From positions 124,001 to 188,000 of the forward strand of contig NZ_SRLB01000001.1 of assembly GCF_004745635.1 (NCBI RefSeq): a stretch of DNA of 64,000 nucleotides, given 5' to 3'. Positions 52,316-60,147 of the stretch are shown here, piece by piece (within the stretch, counting starts at the first letter, position 1; each line of letters begins with the position of its first letter). Source of the stretch: Methylobacterium nonmethylotrophicum. GTDB lineage: Bacteria; Pseudomonadota; Alphaproteobacteria; Rhizobiales; Beijerinckiaceae. The notes beneath the pieces are model-generated. The model saw only the letters and a program-made list of their open reading frames with translations, searched no databases and had not been told where the DNA came from. Both the position numbers and the translations under genes were made by a program.

Positions 52316-53413
52316 TCAGGGGCTGAAGATCAGCGTCAGGTAGGTCAGGAACACCACGAGGTGGACCGCACCTTCGAGCACCGTCGTGCCCTGGCGCGAG
52401 AAGGTGATGACGCTGAGGAGCAGCGTCATGGCGAGCACCGCCATCTCGGCCGGCGCCAGGCCCAGCACCACCCGCTGGCCCGACAGGAGCCCGATGCCGA
52501 GCACCGCCGGCACGGTGAGGCCGACGGTCGAGGTCACGGCGCCGAGGCAGAGGTTGATCGCGCGCTGGAGCTGGTCGCGCCGGATCGCCTTGAGGGCGCT
52601 GATGCCCTCCGGCGTGAACACGATGGCGGCGATGATGACGCCGCCGAGCGCCGGGGGGGCGCCGAGGGCCGCGATGCCGTGGTCGAGGATCGCCGCCAGG
52701 CTCTTCGAGAGCAGCACGATCGGCACCAGGCTGACGATGAGGAGCCCGGCATGGCGCAGGATCGCCCCCCGGCCCGCATCCGGGTGGGGAGCCGCCTGCG
52801 TGACGGGATCGCCGGGCTTGGCCGCATCGGTGAAGAAGTCGCTGTGCCGGCCGGTCTGGAGCAGCAGGAAGATGCCGTAGAGCACCACCGTCAGCACCGA
52901 GAAGGCCACCGCCTGGAGGGTCGTCAGCGAGCCGTCCGGGGTCGAGCGGGTGAAGTTCGGGATGATGAGCGCGATGGTGGTGAGCGGGATGATCGCCGCC
53001 AGATACGCGCCGGCGCCGTCGAGGTTGTAGTTCTGGCGGTGGTGGCGCAGGCCGCCGAGGATCAGCCCGAGCCCGACGAGGCCGTTCATCACGATCATGA
53101 TGACGGCGAACATCGTGTCGCGCCCGAGCGTCGGCGCCGCCTTGGCCCCCAGCATCACGGCGGCGACGAGCGCCACCTCGATGATCACGATGGCGAGCGT
53201 CAGGACCAGGGTGCCGTAGGGCTCGCCGAGGCGGTGGGCGAGTTCCTCGGCCTCGTGCACCACCCCGAAGGCCGACCACAGGATGACCGCGAAGAGCCAG
53301 GCGAAGAGCCCGGCCGCCACCAGCGGCGCCGCGAGCCCGCCGAGCCACCCGCCGCCGAACACCGCGAAGGCCGCGACCGTCGCCCACGCCACCGCCAACC
53401 GCACGATTATCAT
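52316..53413 (-). CDS. Calcium/proton antiporter (CaCA, ChaA-like)
   Basis: A 365-residue protein with ten to eleven membrane helices in two halves. The two alpha repeats are HEAEELAHRLGEPYGTLVLT with the Glu pair for ion transport, and IVFTPEGISALKAIRRDQLQ, RAINLCLGAVTSTVGLTVPA. This is the ChaA type of Ca2+(Na+)/H+ exchanger in the inner membrane. ATG 53413 is preferred over an upstream TTG because the first helix then starts at residue 3. Convergent with the sensor kinase, 5 bp between stops. Confidence 0.9.
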   Translation of the reverse strand: MIIVRLAVAWATVAAFAVFGGGWLGGLAAPLVAAGLFAWLFAVILWSAFGVVHEAEELAHRLGEPYGTLVLTLAIVIIEVALVAAVMLGAKAAPTLGRDTMFAVIMIVMNGLVGLGLILGGLRHHRQNYNLDGAGAYLAAIIPLTTIALIIPNFTRSTPDGSLTTLQAVAFSVLTVVLYGIFLLLQTGRHSDFFTDAAKPGDPVTQAAPHPDAGRGAILRHAGLLIVSLVPIVLLSKSLAAILDHGIAALGAPPALGGVIIAAIVFTPEGISALKAIRRDQLQRAINLCLGAVTSTVGLTVPAVLGIGLLSGQRVVLGLAPAEMAVLAMTLLLSVITFSRQGTTVLEGAVHLVVFLTYLTLIFSP

Positions 53414-53500
53414 GAGCCTGCTGCCCCCTGCACCGCCTCGCTGCCTCAAGGGTAGGGCAGGGGAGGGGGGCGGGCAGGGGGCGACGTGCGGAAAGGCGGC

Positions 53501-54382
53501 TCAGCCCCGATGGGCGAAGGCCCAGTAGAGCTCGCGCGCCTTCCGGAACATCGGCCCGGGCCCGAAGGTGCGCCCGTCGAGGGCCGTCACCGGCACGACC
53601 TTGGCGAAGTTGCCGACGGAGAAGACCTCGTCGGCGCCCATCAGGTCGTCGACCGTGAGCGTCGCCTCCACCACCGTGACCCCGGCCTCGCGCAGGAGCG
53701 CGATCACCCGGCCGCGGGTGATGCCGGCCAGGAACGTGCCGTTCGGCACCGGCGTGTAGACGACGCCGTCGCGGGCCATCAGCACGTTGGCGGTGGCGAA
53801 CTCCGCGACGTTGCCGAGCGCGTCCCGCATCAGGGCGTTGCCGAACCCGCGGGAGGCGGCCTCCGCGATCGCCCGCGCGCTGTTGGGGTAGAGGCAGCCG
53901 GCCTTGGCGTCGAGGGGCGCGGCGTCCGGGGTCGGGCGCCGGAACGGCGACAGGGTGGCGGTGAAGCCGGTCGGCGGCGGCATCGGCGCCTCGTAGAGGC
54001 ACAGGCACCAGTTGGTCGAGGCCGGGTCGAACCGCACCGCGCCGCCGAGGCCCCCTTCCGCCCAGTACATCGGCCGGATGTAGAGCGCCGCGTCCGGCGC
54101 GAACCGCCTCAGGCCGTCGCGGACCAGCTCGGCCCAGGTGCCTTCCGCCACCACCGGCTCGAGGCCGAAGGCGGCGGCCGAGCGGTTGATCCGGGCGAGG
54201 TGGAGGTCGAGGTCCGGTGTCACCCCCTCGAAGGCCCGGGCACCGTCGAACACCGTCGAGGCGAGCCAGGCGGCGTGGGTGCGCGGCCCCATCATCCGCA
54301 CGTTGCCCGGGTGCCAGGCGCCCTCGAAGTAGGTCCAGGTGTCCTCGGCCCGAGTCTCTTCCGCACCCCTCGCCTCGGCCAT
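53501..54382 (-). CDS. Class IV aminotransferase (branched-chain type), second copy
   Basis: A 293-residue PLP enzyme related to IlvE and D-amino-acid aminotransferase. The PLP lysine is Lys160 in LDAKAGCLYPNSARAIAEA; VAEFATANVLMARDGVVYTP and FSVGNFAKVVPVTALDG are conserved. It differs much from IlvE at 28841 (for example ASTVFDGARAFEGVTPDLDL), so it is a separate paralogue, perhaps with other substrates. ATG 54382 follows GGGGAGGAG at nine bases. Confidence 0.9.
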   Translation of the reverse strand: MAEARGAEETRAEDTWTYFEGAWHPGNVRMMGPRTHAAWLASTVFDGARAFEGVTPDLDLHLARINRSAAAFGLEPVVAEGTWAELVRDGLRRFAPDAALYIRPMYWAEGGLGGAVRFDPASTNWCLCLYEAPMPPPTGFTATLSPFRRPTPDAAPLDAKAGCLYPNSARAIAEAASRGFGNALMRDALGNVAEFATANVLMARDGVVYTPVPNGTFLAGITRGRVIALLREAGVTVVEATLTVDDLMGADEVFSVGNFAKVVPVTALDGRTFGPGPMFRKARELYWAFAHRG

Positions 54383-54484
54383 CGCGCGCTCCTCCCCGTC
54401 GGTCCGCCCGCATGATGGCGCGGGCCGGCGCCGTGAGTCCATGCGCGGAGGCCGTCGCTGGCGTCGAGGGAGGGTTGAGCCCGC

Positions 54485-54626
54485 CGCGTGCCAAGCGGAC
54501 TTGCCCAAGCGGACTTGCCCAAGCGGACTCGCATCGGCACGCCAACGCTTCGTCCGCTCAGGGCTCTCGTTCCGCCGCAGGCTTTTCATCGCAGAACCGG
54601 CGGCCGCTTCCGCGAAACCTGCTCAG
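54485..54626 (+). repeat. RIME-like element, copy 2, with 14-bp tandem units
   Basis: The same blocks as copy 1 (4224-4322) on the opposite strand: GGCACGCCAACGCTTCGTCC, GCAGGCTTTTCATCGCAGAACC and CGCGAAACCTGCTCAGG (shown in parts). At the 5' end AAGCGGACTTGCCC is repeated three times (54493-54531), not seen in copy 1. The element ends exactly over the TGA of the gene at 54623. Confidence 0.78.
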
Positions 54627-54967
54627 GCGACGTCGAAGTCGCCGGAGCGCTGGGCCAGGATCTCGAGGGTGCGGACCACCGCCATGCCGACGAGATCGGC
54701 GTCGAACAGGCCGTCGGGCGTCGCGGGCTCGACCCCGACCGGCTCCGACCGGCCGCCCAGGCTGTCGATCACGACCTTGTAGACGTCGCCCTGGGGGCTC
54801 GACCGCTCGCGCACCAGCGAGACGGCGTGGTGCCCGATCTCGCCGTAGGATTTGACGTATTGCGCCGGGCTGGCGCGCCTCTTGGCCTCACGGTGCTTGG
54901 CGTCACGATCCTTGCCGGCGCGAATCGTGGCCGCACGACGGAAATCCGGACGGATCACGTTGTCCAT
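54623..54967 (-). CDS. Conserved hypothetical protein
   Basis: A 114-residue protein. A basic head (RPDFRRAATIRAGKDRDAKH, REAKRRASPAQYVKSYGEIG) is followed by a compact domain with HHAVSLVRERSSPQGDVYKV and GRSEPVGVEPATPDGLFDAD, ending GDFDVA. No domain known to me. ATG 54967 is preceded by GGGAGAGG. Its stop codon lies inside the edge of a RIME-like element. Confidence 0.7.
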   Translation of the reverse strand: MDNVIRPDFRRAATIRAGKDRDAKHREAKRRASPAQYVKSYGEIGHHAVSLVRERSSPQGDVYKVVIDSLGGRSEPVGVEPATPDGLFDADLVGMAVVRTLEILAQRSGDFDVA

Positions 54968-55249
54968 CTGCCTCTCCCGCTGGATGCCGCTCAATCTGCC
55001 ATCGCTGCTCTTGCGGTCGGGCCGCTCGCATCGCCGGGCGTGATGAGCCCGGATCGGCTGCGAGCGCCCCCTCCGCGGCGCGTTTCCTCCGCGGTGGCCC
55101 GGGGGCCGGGCGTCACCGCGAAGGTTGGTATCGCATGGCCGGATTGCGTGCGGATTGCGCGGAATGTTGCGCCGGCTGCATGCGGCAGCGCCGCCCGCGG
55201 CGGGAGCCGGGGCGGCGAAAGACCGGGAGGGCGGAGAAGGCGCGGGTGC

Positions 55250-55798
55250 TCAGTCGTCGTGGTGGTGCCGGTGCATCCCCGGATGCGGGCCGCGCGGCCC
55301 GCCCATCGGCCGGCTCAGCAGCGCGGCGCGCTGCTTCTGCGCCTGGTCCAGGGTGGCGTAGAGCGGCTGCGAGGCGTCGGCGAGCTTGCGCAGGGCGTCC
55401 CCGCGCGCCGTCAGGGCGTCGCCCCGGGCGCGGATCGCCTCCGGGGCGGTCTCGGCCAGGGGATCGCGGTCGCGCCCGCGCCGGGCCTCGTGCTGGTCGC
55501 GGGTGAGCTTGGCGAGGCTGCGGATCGCGTCCTCCACCGGCGGCCACAGCTTCTCCTGGTCGGGGGTGAGCTTCAGGCCGGCATGCAGGGCGGCGATATG
55601 GGCATCGGTGAAGGCCTGGATGTCCTCGGCGCTCAGGCGGCGCCGGCCGTCCATGCGCTCGCCGTCGCCCGCATGGGCCACCTGCATCGGCCGCGGCCCG
55701 TCCGGTGCCTGGGCCGGCGCCGCATTCGCGGCCAGGACTGTGCCGAGCAGCCCCGCGCTCAAGATCCCCAGGGCGCCGATGGTGAGCGTGCGTCGCAT
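55250..55798 (-). CDS. Spy/CpxP-like periplasmic protein (LTXXQ)
   Basis: A 182-residue exported protein: signal peptide (TLTIGALGILSAGLLGTVLA), then a helical domain with LHAGLKLTPDQEKLWPPVED, a form of the LTxxQ motif shared by CpxP, Spy and CnrX-type proteins, and LYATLDQAQKQRAALL. The tail GPHPGMHRHHHDD is His-rich and may bind metal. A chaperone or metal-stress role is likely. ATG 55798. Followed on the same strand by nothing close. Confidence 0.85.
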   Translation of the reverse strand: MRRTLTIGALGILSAGLLGTVLAANAAPAQAPDGPRPMQVAHAGDGERMDGRRRLSAEDIQAFTDAHIAALHAGLKLTPDQEKLWPPVEDAIRSLAKLTRDQHEARRGRDRDPLAETAPEAIRARGDALTARGDALRKLADASQPLYATLDQAQKQRAALLSRPMGGPRGPHPGMHRHHHDD

Positions 55799-55881
55799 GA
55801 CACGGTCCTCGCGCGGCCGCGTGCCGGGCCGCCGAGGCAGGAGAATGCGGGCCGCCGGATGGCCCGGACCTCGCCGGAGGA

Positions 55882-56067
55882 TTACGGATTCGTCACGCGG
55901 CGCCGGGCCGCGAACGGGCTGGCGCCACGACCGGCGACATGACCGGCGACATGACCGAAGACCTGCCCGGCGGAGCTGCCTGCGACGTGGCAGACCACGA
56001 TCGCCGAGCAGGAGACCGGCGCGGCGCCCGGTGCCGCCCGGAGCGTTCCGAAGAAGATCGTGGTCAT
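55882..56067 (-). CDS. Small hypothetical protein
   Basis: A 61-residue frame, MTTIFFGTLRAAPGAAPVSC then SAIVVCHVAGSSAGQVFGHV and an Arg-rich end. GGAGGCGGGAG just before the ATG is a good ribosome site. A short repeat (GHVAGHVAG) lies in the middle. No family known; it may be a chance frame. Confidence 0.35.
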   Translation of the reverse strand: MTTIFFGTLRAAPGAAPVSCSAIVVCHVAGSSAGQVFGHVAGHVAGRGASPFAARRRVTNP

Positions 56068-56348
56068 CTCCCGCCTCCGTGACGGCCGCCGGCGCCCGGG
56101 CAGTCCCGCTGCCGCGAGCAGACGACACGGTCGCGCCGGCCGCCGTAAGCTCTCCGATAGCGGTAGGAGGCCGGCGCGATCGGTGCGGGGCGGCACCACG
56201 CGGACTTTTCCGCGATCGTCCCCGGCCGCGATCGTCCTTGGTCGGGACCGTCGCGATTCCCGAAAGGCGACGCTGAAACCCCGTCTTTCGCGGCGGCGTT
56301 AGTGCCTGCGCTCCGGCGCCCCCACCGCGTCTCCGTCGAGGTTTTCCC

Positions 56349-56945
56349 ATGCATCGTCGTCTCGCACTGACCGCCATCGCCTCGGCCGTGGCGATCCCGT
56401 CCCTCGTCACGGCGGCCTTCGCGCAGCAGGCCGGCCCGACCGCGGCGGCCACGGGCAACAGCGGCGCCCGGATGGGCGAGGCCGAGGCCAAGTACGCCGC
56501 CGACACCCTCGCGGCCGGGTCGGCCTCCCTGGCGGCGAGCCGCGTCGCCCTGACCAAGGCGTCCGACGACGACGTGAAGCAGTTCGCCCGTTTCGAGGTC
56601 GCCGAGCAGGAGACCATCGCCGACGTGCTCAAGGCGATGCGGGATCCGGCCCAGCCCGCCAGCGGCCAGGTGAAGCCGCCGGCCGATCCCGAGGTCACCG
56701 GCCAGCTCGACCCGAAGGGCAGGGCGATGCTCGACAAGCTCGACCAGGCCAGGTCCGGCAAGGCCTTCGACCTCGACTACATCCGCGGCCAGATCGAGGG
56801 CCACCAGGCGCTGCTGAAGATCCAGGAGGCCTACCTGGCCACCGGCAAGGACCGCGAGAGTCTCGGCGTCGCCAAGCTCGCCCGCGGCCAGATCCGCGAG
56901 CACCTGGCGCTGCTCGCCGACATCGAGAAGGATCTGAAGGACTGA
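56349..56945 (+). CDS. DUF4142 exported protein
   Basis: A 198-residue protein with signal peptide (LALTAIASAVAIPSLVTAAFA). The DUF4142 helical domain has YAADTLAAGSASLAASRVAL, ASDDDVKQFARFEVAEQETI and DLDYIRGQIEGHQALLKIQE. This ferritin-like four-helix family is common and often stress-linked; no reaction is known. Convergent with a second DUF4142 gene at 57068, with two hairpins between them. Confidence 0.9.
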   Translation: MHRRLALTAIASAVAIPSLVTAAFAQQAGPTAAATGNSGARMGEAEAKYAADTLAAGSASLAASRVALTKASDDDVKQFARFEVAEQETIADVLKAMRDPAQPASGQVKPPADPEVTGQLDPKGRAMLDKLDQARSGKAFDLDYIRGQIEGHQALLKIQEAYLATGKDRESLGVAKLARGQIREHLALLADIEKDLKD

Positions 56946-56954
56946 CGAAGGACA

Positions 56955-56981
56955 GCGCCCTCGAACGGTGTTCGAGGGCGC
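56955..56981 (+). terminator. Hairpin between the DUF4142 genes
   Basis: GCGCCCTCGAA pairs with TTCGAGGGCGC, 10 bp after the plus-strand stop. A second hairpin, CCCCGGCC TCTCGT GGCCGGGG at 57029-57050, lies before the minus-strand stop. Neither has a T-run. Confidence 0.65.
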
Positions 56982-57067
56982 GACGGCGTTCCGATGACGA
57001 TTCTGCGTGAAGCACCCCAGATGAAGCGCCCCGGCCTCTCGTGGCCGGGGCCCGCTCCGGCCTGGCC

Positions 57068-57745
57068 TCAGCCCTCGGCGGCGCCGCCCATCATTCGCTG
57101 CATCTGGCTCAGCTGCGAGATGTGCAGCTGGATCAGCGGGATGGCGCCCCGGGCGACGCGGCGCAGGGCCGGGTCCTCGCCGCTCTGGGCGTAGGAGCCG
57201 TGGATCGTCAGCGCCTCCCGATGGCCCTGGAGCGAGGCGCTGACGAAGGTGGCGTCGTATTGCGGCCCGCCCTGCAGGCCGGAGATCTGAGCCAGGATCT
57301 GCGCCTTCTGCTCGTCCGAGGTCATCCCGCCGGGGCCGCCGGCACCCGGCGCGCCGAGCACGCCGCCGACGGTCCCGACCGCCGCGCCCGCCACGCCGCC
57401 CGCGACCGCGAGGGGGGCGGTCACCAGGCCGCCGACGAGGCCGCCGGGTCCGCCCGGACCGCCCGCCACCGGCACGCTGCCGCCCGTGACCGCGTCGATC
57501 TTGTTGGCGAGGTTGACCTGCTCGTTCACCTCCGCCCGCGCGAACCGCTTGACCCGCGGGTTCCCGGTCTTGGCGAAGGCGTCGCGCGCGGTGTTCTCGA
57601 GGAAGAGGCCGCCCCTGGTGGCCATGGCCAGGTAGACGGGGGTCGGCATGGCGCCGGCCGGCGTGGGCTGGGCGACCGCGGTGCGGGTGACCGCGAGGGC
57701 CGCGGTGGCCGAGAGCATGCTGACGAGGACGTCGCGACGATGCAT
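57068..57745 (-). CDS. DUF4142 exported protein with glycine-rich insertion
   Basis: A 225-residue protein starting with a Tat-like or Sec signal (MHRRDVLVSMLSATAALAVT). DUF4142 segments are YLAMATRGGLFLENTARDAF, RVKRFARAEVNEQVNLANKI and YDATFVSASLQGHREALTIH. Between them a Gly/Pro/Val-rich stretch of about 60 residues (VAGGPGGPGGLVGGLVTAPL, AVAGGVAGAAVGTVGGVLGA) interrupts the domain, which is unusual. Paralogous to 56349-56945, in convergent layout. Confidence 0.87.
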   Translation of the reverse strand: MHRRDVLVSMLSATAALAVTRTAVAQPTPAGAMPTPVYLAMATRGGLFLENTARDAFAKTGNPRVKRFARAEVNEQVNLANKIDAVTGGSVPVAGGPGGPGGLVGGLVTAPLAVAGGVAGAAVGTVGGVLGAPGAGGPGGMTSDEQKAQILAQISGLQGGPQYDATFVSASLQGHREALTIHGSYAQSGEDPALRRVARGAIPLIQLHISQLSQMQRMMGGAAEG

Positions 57746-58015
57746 GGATGTGGCTCCGATGGAGGGCACGCATCCCGGCACTCGCGGGCCTGGATGCTTG
57801 GGGGGAGTAATTTTCTCGCCCCATCGACGTTCCTTGGCCCTCCGGTCCGCAACCGCGGCACTAACGCGCAGGTTCGGGGTCCCATGCCCTTGCGCCGTCG
57901 CGTCGACGCATCGCTGCGAAGGCGTTCGGCGCATCAGCGCCTGGCGCCTGTCGGCGTGAATCCGTTCGGGCGCAGCCAGCGCCTGCGAACGAGTCCGTTC
58001 GAAGGCCCGGCGGTC

Positions 58016-58414
58016 TCAGCCCCGCCGCGGCCACGGCTCCGGCCGGACCCGCTGCGTCCAGCGCCGCCACGGCCGGCTCAGGAGCCCGAAGGCGAGCACC
58101 ACCCCGGCAGCGTACCAGCCGTGCAGGCTGGCGTAGCCCCCGTCCGGCGTCCAGGCGAAGCCGCCGAGGAAGACGTAGGACACGGCGGCCGCCAGAGTGC
58201 GGAAGGCGAGGAGCCAGGGGTGCTGCAGGATCGGGTCGTCGTTGACGAAGGCGAGCCCGAGCCCGGTGAGGCCGAAGAGCAGGCCCCCGAGCGGCAGGCC
58301 GAGGAACAGCGAGAGGACGGCGCGCAGGAACAGTCCGGGCCAGTCCCGGCGGGTGCGCGCAGGCGCGGTGCGGGTGCGCTCAGGCGCGGTGGCGGTCGCG
58401 GTCGAGTGCGTCAT
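58016..58414 (-). CDS. Membrane protein of unknown function
   Basis: A 132-residue protein with a Thr/Arg-rich head and three hydrophobic helices (LFLRAVLSLFLGLPLGGLLF, LLAFRTLAAAVSYVFLGG, YAAGVVLAFGLLS). FAWTPDGGYASLHGWYA lies between the last two. No family recognised. ATG 58414 or GTG 58423. Confidence 0.65.
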   Translation of the reverse strand: MTHSTATATAPERTRTAPARTRRDWPGLFLRAVLSLFLGLPLGGLLFGLTGLGLAFVNDDPILQHPWLLAFRTLAAAVSYVFLGGFAWTPDGGYASLHGWYAAGVVLAFGLLSRPWRRWTQRVRPEPWPRRG

Positions 58415-58524
58415 GCGGGTCACGGCGCTGGCCGGCCGCGCGACGGCGCGGCCTTATGGGTCAAGCCTCCAGCGTGTAGCGCAATCCGCCCCGCCGTCTC
58501 CAGGGCCGTCGGGTTTCCTTGAGG

Positions 58525-58938
58525 TCAGGGCCGGCGGTCGCGGCCCGGGCGCGGCCGCCGGCGCGTGTCCCGGTAGAGGTCGCCGACCGTGCAGGCGAGG
58601 CCGGCCGCGGGGATCGCGAGATCGGCCTCGAGGTCGGTCAGCACCCGGCACGTCCAGCCGCCGGCATCCCGGGTATACACCGACACGTGCACCCGCTCCT
58701 GCTCGGCGACCACCATGGTCTCGCAGGGCCCGTGTTCCCGGTAGAGCCGGACCTTCACGTCGATCCAGCGCTCGCCGCTGACCGGCGTCCGGTCCTCGTC
58801 CGTGATCGAGACGATCTCGGCGAGCAGGCAGGCGGCGTCGGTGAACCGCTTGCCCTCGAGCAAGGCGTCGTATCCGGGCTTCGCGCCCGAGCGCGGCGCT
58901 CGGCACGCTCCTTCGTCCGACGCGCGAGGAGAGGGCAA
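58525..58938 (-). pseudogene. C-terminal fragment of a Uma2-type nuclease-fold protein
   Basis: The last 100 residues resemble the second half of Uma2 (DUF820) proteins: LLAEIVSITDEDRTP, DVKVRLYREHGPCETMVVAE, QERVHVSVYTRDAGGWTCRV and LAIPAAGLACTVGDLYRDT. The N-terminal half of a Uma2 protein, with the first catalytic acidic residue, is missing; the frame opens with an unrelated basic stretch and only a TTG start. So it is probably a decayed fragment. Follows the HNH gene by 46 bp on the same strand. Confidence 0.6.
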
Positions 58939-58983
58939 GCCGGGGCCGTCGCCGCGCGGCGGCGCCCCGGCGCGTGGCGCGCC

Positions 58984-59535
58984 TCAGGTCTCGAGCTCGC
59001 TGTCCCAGTACAGGTAGTCGATCCAGGTGTGGTGGTACTGGCGGTGGTCGAATTCCGGCTGGCGGCGGTGCAACTCGTAGCGGCTCGGCCGGCGCGGCTC
59101 GTTGAGGAGGGGCATCTCGGCCTCCTCGGGCGTGCGGTTGGCCTTGCGCAGGTTGCACGGGCTGCAGGCCGCCACGACGTTCTCCCAGCTCGACAGCCCG
59201 CCGCGCGAGCGCGGCACCACGTGGTCGAAGGTCAGGCCGCCGGAGGGCAGCCGCAGGCCGCAATACTGGCACGAGAACGTGTCGCGCAGGTAGATGTTGT
59301 AGCGGGTGAAGGCCGGGCTGCGCGCCATGGCGACGTAGCTCTTGAGCGCCACCACGCTCGGCACCTTCAGCGAGCGGCTCGGCGAGCGCGCCTCGACGTC
59401 GTAGCTCGCCACCAGCGTGACGCGATCGAGAAACAGGGCCGTGAACGCATCCTTCCACGACCACAGCGACAGCGGATTGTAGGAGAGGGGCCGATAATCC
59501 GCGTTGAGCACGAGGGTTTGAAGATCCAGCATCAT
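58984..59535 (-). CDS. HNH endonuclease
   Basis: A 183-residue protein. The start MMLDLQTLVLNADYRPLSYN and the later RYNIYLRDTFSCQYCGLRLP are as in the common alphaproteobacterial HNH family of this length. The zinc/HNH core is CQYC, GLTFDHVVPRSRGGLSSWEN and CSPCNLRKANRTPEEA, with the His-Asn-His residues intact. No phage or intron genes are near, so a housekeeping nuclease of unknown role. ATG 59535, with GGGCAGG before. Confidence 0.92.
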   Translation of the reverse strand: MMLDLQTLVLNADYRPLSYNPLSLWSWKDAFTALFLDRVTLVASYDVEARSPSRSLKVPSVVALKSYVAMARSPAFTRYNIYLRDTFSCQYCGLRLPSGGLTFDHVVPRSRGGLSSWENVVAACSPCNLRKANRTPEEAEMPLLNEPRRPSRYELHRRQPEFDHRQYHHTWIDYLYWDSELET

Positions 59536-60147
59536 CCTGCCCTGGCGACGGGCCGACCGCCACGAGGGGAGCCGGCGCCATGCCGGTCCTCGCGTCGCTC
59601 GCCAGGAGAGGGGATGGGGGCCATCGCCTATCCTCCGAGCCGGTCGGGGAGAGTGGGGGGACACGGCGGATGCCCGCCACGGCCGCTCGGGGAGCGGACG
59701 CCGTGGGGCGCGGCCGGGATGCGATCCGGGCGCCGTCTGGGCTGCTGATGAGGGACGATCACCGACATCCTCCCGCAGCAGTACGAAAAGGCCGTGTCCA
59801 TTGGGGCTTAGTCTAATAGCAGCATGACAGGGTTGTGAAGGTTTCGGGCCGGGGCGTCTCGTCACGCCCCACACGAATCCGCCGCCCGCGGGCCCCCGGC
59901 GGCCCCGGCAGGGCGGACCGGCACCGATGGCCGCCCCCGATTTTCGCCCCCGATTTTCGCCCCATTGATCCGCGATCCCGCGTCTCGCCTCGTTCCCCCT
60001 TCCGGGCGGATGACCTAGGTAGACCGCTCGAACCGACCATCGACGCTGGGCAAGCCGGCCGCCGGGCCGGGCCGCCCCGCCATGATCCCGTCACGGCCCG
60101 CGGGCCGCCGGGGGACGAGCCTGATACGCGGGTGAGAAGGATTGCGC
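59536..60147. other. Long divergent intergenic region, no gene seen
   Basis: The 612 bp between the divergent HNH and MscK genes show no convincing frame. A small AT-rich patch near 59800-59840 (ATTGGGGCTTAGTCTAATAG) may hold promoters. CCCCCGATTTTCG occurs twice in a row near 59935-59960. Confidence 0.6.
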
